In this document: positions 1 to 10,442 of the stretch, in pieces
How positions within the stretch are numbered: the first letter of the stretch is position 1
Layout: each line of letters starts with the position of its first letter
Assembly: GCA_013203805.1 (NCBI GenBank)
Contig: JABMPH010000414.1
Span: forward strand, 1-64,000
Direction of reading: 5' to 3'
From: Bacteroidota bacterium
Lineage (GTDB): Bacteria; Bacteroidota; Bacteroidia; Bacteroidales; F082
DNA: 64,000 nt
Notes under the pieces: generated by a model
Databases searched by the model: none
What the model saw: the letters and a program-made list of their open reading frames with translations, nothing else
Told to the model about the DNA's origin: nothing
Made by a program: the position numbers and the translations under genes

Positions 1-142
1 AAAACTAAATCTAAATCTAACTTTCACATTCTTAGCCAGAAAGATAATAATTATATCCATCACCTTCAAAGTAAATGGAAGTATTAATTTTATTACATTT
101 ACACCATCTGGTAGTATATTCTCTTCACTAATATAATTTTTA

Positions 143-3100
143 ATGAAATCAGAACCAACCAACCAAGAATTAAAGAATGAGATAAAGTTGCTTAAAATGC
201 AATTATCTGAAAAAACTATACAATGGGATTATCAACCTTTTTTTGATAATAATGTGGCCATAATACTATTTGTTAATCCAGATAATCAAAATATAATTTT
301 CGCAAATGAATCAGCGGCTAGATTTTATGGCTACACAATTGAGCAATTATGCAACATGAAAATCAGCGATATCCATACTTTAACTTCAGAAGAGATTAAA
401 ATTAAAATTGCAGATGCAAGAAAGAAGAAACAAAATTACTTTGTCTTTAAACATCGAACTTCAAAAGGTGAATTACGTGATGTGGAAGTATTTCAATCGA
501 AATTAAAACTAGGTAATAAAGATGTATTCTCAATTATTATACATGACATCACCGCAAGAGTCACAGTGGAAAATAAATTAGTAATCTCAGAAAAAAAATA
601 CAGAGACTATTTCGACAAGGACATATCAGGGGTTTATCGTTCTACTCCTCAAGGGAAAATGATTGAATGTAATAATTCTTTTGCAAATATGTTGGGTTAT
701 ACCATTGAGGAAATAAAACAAATGCATACTTCAAAATTATTTCCCCATATAAATGACAGAAACGAGTTTATTGCTAATATTATTAAAAATCGAAGCCTTG
801 ATAATATTGAAATAAATCTTGTTAAAAAAGATGGCGGAATTTTACATTGTTTAGGAAATGCTGTAGGTAGTTTTAATAAAAAAAATGAACTGGTTCAATT
901 TCAGGGTTATATTTTTAATATTACTAAACAAAAACGTATAGAATTAGAGCTAAAGGAAAGTGAAACCCGTTTTAAAAGGCTATTTGAGGATCTTGGAGAC
1001 GCAGTTTATGTTGCAAAGATTGGAGAAAAAGACAAAGGAAAGATATTAGAGGCTAACTCAGCAGCTGTGAAACAAACAGGATATTCCAAAGAGGAATTAC
1101 TCCAAATGAATATCATCGATGATTTATTTATTCAAGGATCTGGCAGTATATCAAATGAAGAATGGGATGAAAAGCTCAAAGAGGAAGAAATTATTACAAT
1201 CATTGAGAAAAAAAGAAGGAAGGATGGGAGCGAATTCTGGACTGAAGTAATTGTAACACCTATTGAATTTAAAGGTCAACCAGCAAGTCTTTCCATTAAT
1301 CACGATATCACCAACCGCATTGTTGCGAGTGAAGCCCTCGAAGAAAGTGAAAAAAAGTTCCGTGATCTATTTGAGCAATCGGGAGATGCATTTTTAATTA
1401 TTAAAAATAGAAACTTCATCGATTGTAATATGGCTGTTGTTGAAATGTTGAGATATAAGAATAGAGATGAGGTTGTTAACGTACATCCTTCAGTATTATC
1501 TCCAGAATTTCAACCCGATGGCCGATCTTCAGTAGAAAAGGCCGAGGATATGATGAGCACAGCCGTTAATAAAGGAACTCATCGTTTCGAATGGGATCAT
1601 CTAAAAAGTAATGGCGAGGTTTTTCCTGTTGAAGTATTATTAACAGCAATCTCAAAAGAACCAGGCAATGAAATCATTCATACTGTGTGGAGGGATATAA
1701 GTGAACAAAACAAGATAAAAAGAGAAATAATTGAAGCTAAAGAAAAGGCCGAGAAAAATGAAAAAAAGTTCCGGGAACTTTATGAAAAATCGGGCGATGC
1801 TATATTTATTGTAGAAAATGAAAGGTTTATAGATTGCAATCAAGCAACTACAGATCTATTCAACTACACTAACAAAGAAGATTTTTATAATTTACACCCA
1901 TCAGAAGTATCCCCCGAATATCAACCAGATGGTGAGAAATCATTGGACAAGTCGATCAGAATGATGCAGACTTCAGTAAATAATGGAACTCATCGTTTTG
2001 ATTGGCTGCATAAAAAGAAAAATGGAGAGTTGTTTCCGGTAGAGGTATTACTGACAGCAATCACAACCGATTCAAAAAAGCAAATAATCCATGCAGTTTG
2101 CAGGGATATAAGTGAACGTGAGAAAAACAAAAATGAACTTGTATATGCAAAAGAAAAAGCAGAAGAGAGTGACAGGCTTAAATCAGCATTTTTAGCAAAT
2201 ATGAGTCACGAAATTCGTACTCCAATGAATGGCATACTTGGTTTCGCAAGCCTTCTGAAACTTGCAGACTTAAAAAGAGAACAAATCACTGACTATGTAA
2301 CAATAATAGAAAAGAGTGGTCTCCGGATGCTTAATATAATTAATGATATAATGGATATCTCGAAAATTGAATCCGGACAAATGGAAGTTAATAATGCATA
2401 CTGCAATGTTAATGAGCAAATAGACGACATATACTCATTCTTTAAGCCGGAAGCCGAAAAAGCCGGATTAGAACTATCAATTAGCAAGGCATTTGAAAAC
2501 GAAGATGCAATTACATATACTGACTATGAAAAACTACATGCTGTATTAGTTAATCTAATAAAGAACTCAATAAAATATAGTCACTATGGCAGTATTAACT
2601 TTGGGTATTTTAAAGTGGATAAGGAGTTAGTATTTTTTGTTAGAGATACAGGTATTGGGATACCAAAGAATCGCCAGGATGCTATTTTTGAACGATTTGT
2701 TCAGGCAGATATTGAGGATACAAAGGTTTACGAAGGTGCAGGATTAGGGTTGTCAATTTCAAAAGCATATGTTGAGATGCTTGATGGTAGAATTTGGTTA
2801 GAATCGGAAGAAGGAAAAGGAAGCAATTTCTATTTTACAATACCCTATTTTACAAAAACTCCTGACACAAAAGTTGAAGAAGATAAAGTTATTGAGACTC
2901 CTGTAAAAGCTAGTTTATTAAAAAATTTGAATATTCTAATAGCTGATGATGAGGTAATTGCCAGCTCTTTTTTACAAATAGTACTTAAAGATTATGCAAA
3001 TAATATATACTATGCCAAAGATGGTTATGAGGCAATAAACATTTGTAAAAATAACACTAACCTTGACTTAATTTTAATGGATATAAAAATGCCATTGTTA

Positions 3101-3286
3101 GATGGATACTCTGTAACACGAGAAATTCGTAAGTTTAACAAAGACATTAAGATAATTGCTCAAACGGCATATGCATTACCTGGAGATAGCAGCAAAGCAA
3201 TTAAAGCGGGGTGCGACGATTATATTTCAAAACCAATTGATAAAGACGAGCTTATTAGTAAGGTTCAAAATCTCTTTTTAGAATAA
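143..3286 (+). CDS. PAS-domain hybrid sensor histidine kinase/response regulator
   Basis: A 1047-residue hybrid kinase expected to be cytoplasmic, as I see no membrane segment. Five PAS-like modules run in order at about residues 29-140, 147-266, 272-395, 403-535 and 540-672. They are followed by HisKA with phospho-acceptor His689 in [10 protein letters not shown], a HATPase_c domain (about 780-905, with DTGIGIP and GLGLSISKAY boxes) and a C-terminal receiver with Asp980 in [12 protein letters not shown] modules 4 and 5 are close copies 137 residues apart, both carrying an HPS-VSPE-QPDG motif, so a tandem duplication is likely. The kinase and receiver cores closely resemble those of the genes at 7345 and 10443-14371, indicating paralogues. 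It autophosphorylates on His and passes phosphate to its own Asp; no DNA-binding output is present. Ligand unknown. Confidence 0.93.
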   Translation: MKSEPTNQELKNEIKLLKMQLSEKTIQWDYQPFFDNNVAIILFVNPDNQNIIFANESAARFYGYTIEQLCNMKISDIHTLTSEEIKIKIADARKKKQNYFVFKHRTSKGELRDVEVFQSKLKLGNKDVFSIIIHDITARVTVENKLVISEKKYRDYFDKDISGVYRSTPQGKMIECNNSFANMLGYTIEEIKQMHTSKLFPHINDRNEFIANIIKNRSLDNIEINLVKKDGGILHCLGNAVGSFNKKNELVQFQGYIFNITKQKRIELELKESETRFKRLFEDLGDAVYVAKIGEKDKGKILEANSAAVKQTGYSKEELLQMNIIDDLFIQGSGSISNEEWDEKLKEEEIITIIEKKRRKDGSEFWTEVIVTPIEFKGQPASLSINHDITNRIVASEALEESEKKFRDLFEQSGDAFLIIKNRNFIDCNMAVVEMLRYKNRDEVVNVHPSVLSPEFQPDGRSSVEKAEDMMSTAVNKGTHRFEWDHLKSNGEVFPVEVLLTAISKEPGNEIIHTVWRDISEQNKIKREIIEAKEKAEKNEKKFRELYEKSGDAIFIVENERFIDCNQATTDLFNYTNKEDFYNLHPSEVSPEYQPDGEKSLDKSIRMMQTSVNNGTHRFDWLHKKKNGELFPVEVLLTAITTDSKKQIIHAVCRDISEREKNKNELVYAKEKAEESDRLKSAFLANMSHEIRTPMNGILGFASLLKLADLKREQITDYVTIIEKSGLRMLNIINDIMDISKIESGQMEVNNAYCNVNEQIDDIYSFFKPEAEKAGLELSISKAFENEDAITYTDYEKLHAVLVNLIKNSIKYSHYGSINFGYFKVDKELVFFVRDTGIGIPKNRQDAIFERFVQADIEDTKVYEGAGLGLSISKAYVEMLDGRIWLESEEGKGSNFYFTIPYFTKTPDTKVEEDKVIETPVKASLLKNLNILIADDEVIASSFLQIVLKDYANNIYYAKDGYEAINICKNNTNLDLILMDIKMPLLDGYSVTREIRKFNKDIKIIAQTAYALPGDSSKAIKAGCDDYISKPIDKDELISKVQNLFLE

Positions 3287-3349
3287 CTATTGATATTAAG
3301 TGCATTGCGGGATCGATTTTCTTATTTATTAGTACATACTATCATATGA

Positions 3350-3511
3350 ATAAACAACCATCACGAGCATCTTGAAGATGCTGTAAAGGAAAGGACAACA
3401 GAACTAGAGTCTAAAAATAAAGAACTCGACAGTGCCATGAAGGTTTTTGTTGGCAGAGAGATTCTAATTAAAGATTTGCAAAATCGTATTGTTTCATTGG
3501 AAAGTGAATAG
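3350..3511 (+). pseudogene. Remnant of a PAS/histidine kinase C-terminal coiled coil
   Basis: This 303-base gap between two kinase genes holds an open frame of 53 codons with no start codon; an in-frame TGA lies just before it at 3347. It reads HLEDAVKERTTELESKNKEL, then MKVFVGREILIKDLQNRI, and stops at 3511. The ERT-ELE-KNKEL coiled coil followed by a VGRE-IKDL-RI heptad helix is typical of the tail of PAS-sensor or response-regulator proteins of two-component systems. I infer the 3' stub of a former kinase-family gene lost by deletion. The rest of the gap (3287-3349 and 3512-3589) shows nothing I recognise. Confidence 0.6.
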
Positions 3512-3589
3512 TAAACCACTTCCCACTAAAAATATAATCATTTTTACAAATTATCAACAAAGGGTATTTAATAAGTTAAAAAAGAGGGC

Positions 3590-6500
3590 ATGAGATTATA
3601 TAGTTTTAAAAGCATTAGAACACGTTTAACATTTTGGTTTCTGATACTAACGCTGATTCCATTATTAGTAGTGTTGATAATTACGTATTTCCAAAGAGTT
3701 GATGCCATTAAAAATCAAACAATTGATAAGCTAGTTGCAATACGCGATTTAAAAGCCGAGCAAATAAATGTGTGGTTAACAGAAAGAGTTTCAGATATGA
3801 ATACTCTATCGATTGATAACGATATTACCAGTGTTAAAAATTTGTTTGACAATAAAAAGAATGATATTAGTGACACTGAATTACTTCTCAAAATTCAAAA
3901 CCACTTGGGGAATTATGTAAAAAATTATCCGGCATATAATGAACTATTTATACTAAATCCACAAAACGGAAAGATTGTAATATCAACTCGAAAATATGCT
4001 GATGGTGAGGACAAATCAGCAAATGAGTATTTCACAGAACCCATGAAAACACATAGTCTATCAATTAAGGATATTTATTACTCAAACACATTATCTGAAA
4101 TTTCAATGACTTATTCAATTCCTATTTTTGATACGGAAAATATGGATATAATTGTAGGTATCCTTGTTGCCAGAGTAGATTTAAACAACTCATTGTTTCG
4201 ATTATTATTCGACCGCGTTGGCCTTGGAAAAACAGGTGAGACATTAATTGTTAACGAGGATGTACTAGCATTGAATATACTACGATGGTATAACAATGCC
4301 CCATTAAATCTTAAAATAAAAGCTCTACCAGCCCTAAATGCATCAAAGGGACAAACTGGGGTTATAATAACACAAGATTACAGAGGTGAAGAAGTTCTTG
4401 CTGCGTATACCTATATCCCTCAAACCAAATGGGGTTTTGTTTGCAAACAGGATATGAGTGAACTAAATGCACCGATCGATATCATGATCTTGCATTTTAT
4501 AATTATATTTATAGTTGCTTCATTAATAATTACACTAACTGCCATTAGTATAAGTAAATCTATTTCAAAATCTATAGTGGCAATGAACGTTGTTGCTAAA
4601 AAAATTAGAAGTGGAAACTTTTCTATTCGAAATAAAATTACATCACAAGATGAATTGGGTTTGCTGGCATTGGAATTCAATAATATGGCTGACATGACAG
4701 AGTCCAGAATAAATGTTCAGCAAGGAATATCACAGATAACAGAAATTATGATTGGAAGAACATCTATGAACGATTTCGGATTGTCATTATTAAAAGAACT
4801 CAAAAAAATATCAGGGGCAAATATTTGTGCGTTTTATATATTGAATGAATCCGATCAGTTATTTGAACATCTTGTTTCAATTGGAGCCAATAAAGAACTT
4901 TTAGAATCATTTGATGCGAGTTATACAGAAGGTGATTTTGGCAATGCGATCTCATCAAAAAGCATCTACTATTTACAAAATATCCCTGCAAATACAATTT
5001 TCAAGTATAAAACAATAGCAGGCACAACCATCCCTAAAGAATTGATTACCATTCCAATATTAGTTGAGAATACAGTAGTGGCAACTATTTCACTGGCTAA
5101 AATAAGTAGTTTTAGCATCGATTGTCATGATATAATAAATAAATCTTGGGATAGTATAAATACTTCATACTCTAACTTAATTGCAAGCGAAAGAACAAGA
5201 GTTTTTGCTGATCACCTTTCCAGAATAAACAAACAACTTGAGGTAAAATCGAATGAACTTGAAAAGCAAACCTCTAAAATGAAATTACAAGCAGAGGAAT
5301 TATACAATGCTTCCAGAGAGCTTCAAATTCAAAATATTGAACTTGAATCGCAGAAAATGCAGGTTATGACTGCAAACAAGCTGAAAAGTGAATTTCTTTC
5401 TAATATGAGTCATGAATTGCGTACTCCATTAAACTCAATAATGGCATTGTCGAGTGTATTAATTACTGATACCAAAAGCAAACTAAATAAAGATGAAAGC
5501 AATTACTTAAGTATTATCGAGCGAAATGGAAAACGATTGCTTAGGCTTATTAACGATATCCTCGATTTGTCAAAAATTGAAGCTGGTAAAATGGAAATAA
5601 TTCCTGCTTTTATCTCAATTGAAAACCTTATTCAATTAGTAACTGAAAATGTACAATCAATTTCTGACAATAAAGGCATATCCATAAACCTGGAAATCCC
5701 CCAGAATCTGCCACGTATCCAAACAGATGAATCAAGGCTACATCAGGTATTAATAAATATTGTTAGTAACGCAATTAAATTTACTGACAAGGGTAGTGTT
5801 GATATTATTGTAAAAAATCAACAAAACAATATTGTTATCGAAATAAAAGATACCGGAATTGGAATATCAGAAAATATTCTTCCACATGTTTTTGACGAAT
5901 TTCGTCAGGCTGATGGAACCTCGTCTCGCAAATATGAAGGAACAGGGCTGGGTTTAGCAATAGCAAAGAAGATGACTGAAATTTTGGGAGGAAGTATTAG
6001 TGCTGAAAGCGAGCTGGGGGTTGGATCTACATTTAGTGTTACAATTCCCGTTACTTGGCATGGCAGTCAATCTATCGACAAGCCAATGGTTTCAAGCAAT
6101 GTATTGATCAAACATACTGATAATACCATTCTTGTTGTTGACGATGATCCGAAAGTAATAACCGATATTTCAAATTACCTGAGCCAATGTGGATATAATA
6201 CCATATCAGCAACAAATGGTATGGAGGCAATTAAACTGGCAACCAAATATAAGCCCATAGCAATAACCTTAGATATTATAATGCCGGAAATGGATGGATG
6301 GGAAGTTCTCCAACAGCTTAAATCAAATACTGAGACTAATAATATACCAGTAATTGTGGTCTCTGTTTCTGAAGATAGAGATACCGGTTTTGCACTTGGA
6401 GCAATAAGCTACTTGAACAAACCTATCGATAAAAATTTGCTAATATCAGAAATCAGGAAAATCAATAAATCACCCGGAATAGTAATGATTGTGGATGACG

Positions 6501-7279
6501 ATGAGTTTGACCTAAAGCGAATGGCAGACATGATGAAAGCTCAAAATATATCTACAATTCTTGCAGTTAGTGGGCAGGAATGCCTTGATATAATTGAAAA
6601 TACAATTCCCGACATTCTTGTCCTTGATTTGTTGATGCCAGATATTGATGGGTTTAAAGTATTGCATCAAATAAAAAACAAACTTGAAACAAAAGACTTA
6701 CCGGTTATTGTTGTAACTGCCAAGGATATAAACCAAGATGACAGAAAACGATTACAAGGAAATGTTACGTCAATAATAGCGAAAAGTGATTCCACCTCAG
6801 AAGATTTATTTACCGAAATTAAAAGAATAATCGATAACATTGATCGCTTTAAAAAACCAAATCAACATAAGTTTAAATCCGGTATAAAAGAAGCACAAGT
6901 TTTAAATCAATCAAAACAAAAAGATATATTAATACTTGAAGACAATCCAGATAACATGACCACTATTAAGGCTATCCTAAAGGGGAATTACAACCTTTTG
7001 GAAGCAACTAATGGTGAAGAAGGATTGAAATTTATAGAAATCCAAAAGCCTGATTTAATACTACTCGACATGTCACTACCAAATATTAGCGGCCAAGAAA
7101 TTGTGAGTATACTTAAAGCAGATGATAAAACAAAATCAATTCCCATTATTGCAGTAACTGCCCAGGCAATGATTGGCGACAGAGAAATGATTATGGGTTA
7201 TGGCTGTGATGGATATGTATCAAAACCCATTAATGCAGTGTTGTTGCTAAGCGAAATTAATAGTTGGCTTAGTAATTAA
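3590..7279 (+). CDS. dCache-HAMP-GAF hybrid histidine kinase with three receivers
   Basis: A 1229-residue membrane-bound sensor. The first transmembrane helix is at about residues 14-33, a periplasmic double-Cache-like sensor follows to about 295, and a second helix lies at about 297-319. Then come HAMP (about 317-370), a GAF-like region (about 385-530), a coiled coil, HisKA with His608 in MSHELRTPLNS, HATPase_c with DTGIGIS and GLGLAIAKKM, and three receivers with probable phospho-Asp895, Asp1013 and Asp1160. The last receiver ends in a normal K-P-I motif; the second is degenerate near its conserved Lys (IAKSDST instead of a KP pair). It matches the architecture of the gene at 40958, so the two are probably paralogues. 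Presumably senses an extracytoplasmic small molecule; ligand not inferable. Confidence 0.92.
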   Translation: MRLYSFKSIRTRLTFWFLILTLIPLLVVLIITYFQRVDAIKNQTIDKLVAIRDLKAEQINVWLTERVSDMNTLSIDNDITSVKNLFDNKKNDISDTELLLKIQNHLGNYVKNYPAYNELFILNPQNGKIVISTRKYADGEDKSANEYFTEPMKTHSLSIKDIYYSNTLSEISMTYSIPIFDTENMDIIVGILVARVDLNNSLFRLLFDRVGLGKTGETLIVNEDVLALNILRWYNNAPLNLKIKALPALNASKGQTGVIITQDYRGEEVLAAYTYIPQTKWGFVCKQDMSELNAPIDIMILHFIIIFIVASLIITLTAISISKSISKSIVAMNVVAKKIRSGNFSIRNKITSQDELGLLALEFNNMADMTESRINVQQGISQITEIMIGRTSMNDFGLSLLKELKKISGANICAFYILNESDQLFEHLVSIGANKELLESFDASYTEGDFGNAISSKSIYYLQNIPANTIFKYKTIAGTTIPKELITIPILVENTVVATISLAKISSFSIDCHDIINKSWDSINTSYSNLIASERTRVFADHLSRINKQLEVKSNELEKQTSKMKLQAEELYNASRELQIQNIELESQKMQVMTANKLKSEFLSNMSHELRTPLNSIMALSSVLITDTKSKLNKDESNYLSIIERNGKRLLRLINDILDLSKIEAGKMEIIPAFISIENLIQLVTENVQSISDNKGISINLEIPQNLPRIQTDESRLHQVLINIVSNAIKFTDKGSVDIIVKNQQNNIVIEIKDTGIGISENILPHVFDEFRQADGTSSRKYEGTGLGLAIAKKMTEILGGSISAESELGVGSTFSVTIPVTWHGSQSIDKPMVSSNVLIKHTDNTILVVDDDPKVITDISNYLSQCGYNTISATNGMEAIKLATKYKPIAITLDIIMPEMDGWEVLQQLKSNTETNNIPVIVVSVSEDRDTGFALGAISYLNKPIDKNLLISEIRKINKSPGIVMIVDDDEFDLKRMADMMKAQNISTILAVSGQECLDIIENTIPDILVLDLLMPDIDGFKVLHQIKNKLETKDLPVIVVTAKDINQDDRKRLQGNVTSIIAKSDSTSEDLFTEIKRIIDNIDRFKKPNQHKFKSGIKEAQVLNQSKQKDILILEDNPDNMTTIKAILKGNYNLLEATNGEEGLKFIEIQKPDLILLDMSLPNISGQEIVSILKADDKTKSIPIIAVTAQAMIGDREMIMGYGCDGYVSKPINAVLLLSEINSWLSN

Positions 7280-7344
7280 GCCCCGATGTTAGATAAAATA
7301 ATTGCAGTTATTAATTCTAAATCGCGTACTAAATAAATAAAAGG

Positions 7345-10300
7345 ATGAAAAAAAGTACTAATGATAATATTTTCAGGAATATACTAGACCATGTTCTCCG
7401 AATGTCTGAGAATCCGGGTCAGTTTACTGAACAACTATTACAACAAATTCATTCGTTGTTAGGTGCACGAATTGTTGTTGTTGCCTTAAAAACAAAAAAC
7501 AATGAAATAAATATTTTTAGTGTATTCCCTGCCGAAAGAAAAATATGGGCAAACCAAAATGCCATAAAAAAACTTGCAGCACAATCTCATTCATCCAAAG
7601 AAATTCAATTAATTGAAAACAAAACTTCCAACAAAGCAACATCCTTACTATTAAGAAGTATTGGAGTAGAAAAAGTGATTTCCATTCCCCTAATTGTATC
7701 TAGCAAAGTTGAGGGATCAATCGTAATGTTCGACATTATTGGCAAATATAGACCTGATGAATTATTAAATATCCTGGAGGAACTTTCAGAAATGTTTGCA
7801 CAAACTATACGCAACGCAAGTTTATATAATAATCTTGAATCTAAAGTTGAAATAAGTACAATTGAATTTAAAAAACAAAATGAAGAAGTTGCAGTTCAGG
7901 AATCAAATGATAATTCGGGCAATAAATTCCTGGTTGGAATTATAAACGACACTACGGATAGTAATGAAGCTGATGAAGCACTAAAAAAAAGTGAAGAAAA
8001 GTTTAGATCATTGGTTACCAACTTGCCCGTAGGTATATTCCGCTCAACTTTAGAGGGTAAAGTATTGTCGGTTAACCCTGCAATGGTACATATATATGGT
8101 TATGATTCTGAAGAAGAATTGCTTAATGTTCCTGCACATAAATATTACACCGAAAAATCTCCGCGCGAAAAAATGTTATCTATATTAATAAAAAAAGGTA
8201 AACTTCTAAATTATGAGACATTAGAAAACAAAAAAGATGGTTCACTTATATGGGTTTCGGTTAATTACAAGCTCATACATAATAACGACTCTAAAACAGA
8301 TTATATTGATGGTGTGGTTATTGATATTACAAGCCGTAAACAGGCTGAAGAGCTATTGCATAAGAGTGAAGCAAACTACCAAAATTTGGTGGAAGTAATG
8401 CCTGATGGGGTATATAAAAGTACTGACGAAGGAGTATTTATAGATGTTAATACGGCTATGGTTAACATGATGGGTTATGCAAATAAAGAAGAGTTTATGG
8501 CCATTGATATAAAAACCGAACTATATTTTGATATTGAGGATCGTGAAAGTGTTACTCTGCAAGAAGATCTCAAAGAAATGAGGGTTTTTAGGATGAAAAA
8601 AAAGGATGGTTCTGAAATTTGGGTTGAGGACCATGGGTGGCTAACTGTTGATACTGATACTCAAAAAGTATTTCGTGAAGGAATAATACGCGACGTAACC
8701 GAGCGAAAAAGATTTGAAGAAACCCAGAAAATAATCTTGGAAATTTCTCAATTTGCTGATCAAAAAATATCGCTAGTTAGTTTTTTAACCTTTGTGCATA
8801 AAAAAGTAGAGACAATGATTCGCTCAAATAATTTTTATGTTGCATTATACGATAAAGATAGTGATACATACACTTTTCCTTATCATAAAGATGAGATTGA
8901 TAATTATGAATATGATCGTACCTATAACCTGAAAAATGGTTACACTGATTATGTAAGAAGAACAGGCAACAGGAAACTAATTACAGTAGATTTAAAATCT
9001 GAAATTTATAAAAAGGATAAGGTAATTGGATATGGTGAAGTTCCTTCTGTATGGTTGGGAGTTCCATTAAGATTGGAACCCGAGAGTGAGGCAATTGGAG
9101 TAATTTCAATACAAGATTATCAAAATCTGGATGCATATAGTGAACTTGAAATGGCTTCATTAGAAATAATCGCCAATAATATCGGTAAGTTCATCCAACA
9201 GGTTAGTTACTTCAACGATCATAAGAGGGCCAAGGAAAAAGCAGAAGAAAGCGACCGCTTAAAATCAGCATTCCTTTCAAATATGAGTCATGAAATACGT
9301 ACTCCGATGAATGGGATTCTTGGGTTTTCATCTTTGCTAAAACAAACAGGACTTACTGGCCAAACAAAGGATACATACTTAAAAATAATTGAAAAAAGCG
9401 GCGCTCGAATGCTAAGTACCATAAATGATATTATAGATATTTCGAAAGTTGAATCAGGACAAATGAAAATTTCCATATCAGAAGTCGAAATAAACGAACA
9501 AATCGAAAATCTTCATGCATTTTTCAATCCTGAAGCTATAAAAAAGAATATTCAGCTTTCATATATAACTGGTTTAAAAAGACATGAATCAATTATTAAA
9601 ACTGACCTTGATAAAGTATATTCCATTCTAACCAACCTCATTAAAAACGCAATAAAATACTCACACGAGGGAAAAATTGAATTTGGATATAAAATTGTAA
9701 ATTTTGAGAGTGAATCTTTTCTGGAGTTTTTTGTTAAAGATACTGGTATTGGAATCCCAGCAAACAGACAGAGCGCTGTTTTTGAACGCTTTGTACAATC
9801 CGATATTGAAGACAAACATGTTTATGAAGGATCGGGGTTGGGTTTAACAATTTCAAAGGCCTATATAGAAATGCTTGGGGGTAATATTTGGATGGAATCT
9901 CAAGAAGGGATTGGCTCACAGTTCTATTTTACAATTCCATATATCCAAAGTGAGGAAGCTGTACCTAAAAGTAAATTTGTGAAAACAGAATCTACAACAG
10001 TTCCTCAAAAAATGAAACTAAAAGTACTTATTGCTGAAGACGATGAGTTCTCCAATACCCACTTATCAATTTTATTGAAAGATATAAGTAAAGAAATTTT
10101 GCATTGCAATAATGGTAAAGAAGTAATTTCAGTTTGTATAGATAATCCAGATATTGATTTAATTTTGATGGATATTAAAATGCCAATCATGGATGGTTAC
10201 GAAGCTACACGACAGATCCGAGGATTCAACAAAGACATAATAATTATTGCTCAAACTGCATATGCACTTATCGGCGATAGAGAAAAAGCACTAGAAGCTG

Positions 10301-10374
10301 GTTGTAATGATTATATCACCAAACCTATCGACAAAATGGAGCTCTATAATAAGGTCTCAAATTTGTTCATTTAA
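7345..10374 (+). CDS. GAF/PAS hybrid sensor histidine kinase
   Basis: A 1009-residue protein expected to be cytoplasmic. An N-terminal GAF-like domain (about 15-165) is followed by two PAS domains (about 215-335 and 340-460), a second GAF domain (about 465-625), HisKA with His649 in [11 protein letters not shown], HATPase_c ([17 protein letters not shown]) and a C-terminal receiver with Asp943 in LILMDIKMP. It lies 65 bases after the preceding kinase and 68 before the next, so co-transcription is plausible. The kinase core and receiver are near copies of those at 143-3286 and 12863-14371. The GAF just before the kinase core has a close counterpart in the next gene (FYVALYDKD here, FFVALYDEE there), supporting duplication and divergence. 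No transcriptional output domain. Confidence 0.92.
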   Translation: MKKSTNDNIFRNILDHVLRMSENPGQFTEQLLQQIHSLLGARIVVVALKTKNNEINIFSVFPAERKIWANQNAIKKLAAQSHSSKEIQLIENKTSNKATSLLLRSIGVEKVISIPLIVSSKVEGSIVMFDIIGKYRPDELLNILEELSEMFAQTIRNASLYNNLESKVEISTIEFKKQNEEVAVQESNDNSGNKFLVGIINDTTDSNEADEALKKSEEKFRSLVTNLPVGIFRSTLEGKVLSVNPAMVHIYGYDSEEELLNVPAHKYYTEKSPREKMLSILIKKGKLLNYETLENKKDGSLIWVSVNYKLIHNNDSKTDYIDGVVIDITSRKQAEELLHKSEANYQNLVEVMPDGVYKSTDEGVFIDVNTAMVNMMGYANKEEFMAIDIKTELYFDIEDRESVTLQEDLKEMRVFRMKKKDGSEIWVEDHGWLTVDTDTQKVFREGIIRDVTERKRFEETQKIILEISQFADQKISLVSFLTFVHKKVETMIRSNNFYVALYDKDSDTYTFPYHKDEIDNYEYDRTYNLKNGYTDYVRRTGNRKLITVDLKSEIYKKDKVIGYGEVPSVWLGVPLRLEPESEAIGVISIQDYQNLDAYSELEMASLEIIANNIGKFIQQVSYFNDHKRAKEKAEESDRLKSAFLSNMSHEIRTPMNGILGFSSLLKQTGLTGQTKDTYLKIIEKSGARMLSTINDIIDISKVESGQMKISISEVEINEQIENLHAFFNPEAIKKNIQLSYITGLKRHESIIKTDLDKVYSILTNLIKNAIKYSHEGKIEFGYKIVNFESESFLEFFVKDTGIGIPANRQSAVFERFVQSDIEDKHVYEGSGLGLTISKAYIEMLGGNIWMESQEGIGSQFYFTIPYIQSEEAVPKSKFVKTESTTVPQKMKLKVLIAEDDEFSNTHLSILLKDISKEILHCNNGKEVISVCIDNPDIDLILMDIKMPIMDGYEATRQIRGFNKDIIIIAQTAYALIGDREKALEAGCNDYITKPIDKMELYNKVSNLFI

Positions 10375-10442
10375 GAATATAAATAAGAATTATTCATCGA
10401 ATCATTCAGAGATAAAAAAAAATACAATAAACATAAATACTA

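Noticed and set aside
1-142. A minus-strand open frame running off the left edge (MDIIIIFLAKN...)
   Set aside because: It stays open but is short, has no family signature and overlaps into the 5' end of the first kinase; composition fits chance in AT-rich DNA. I see nothing else in these bases.
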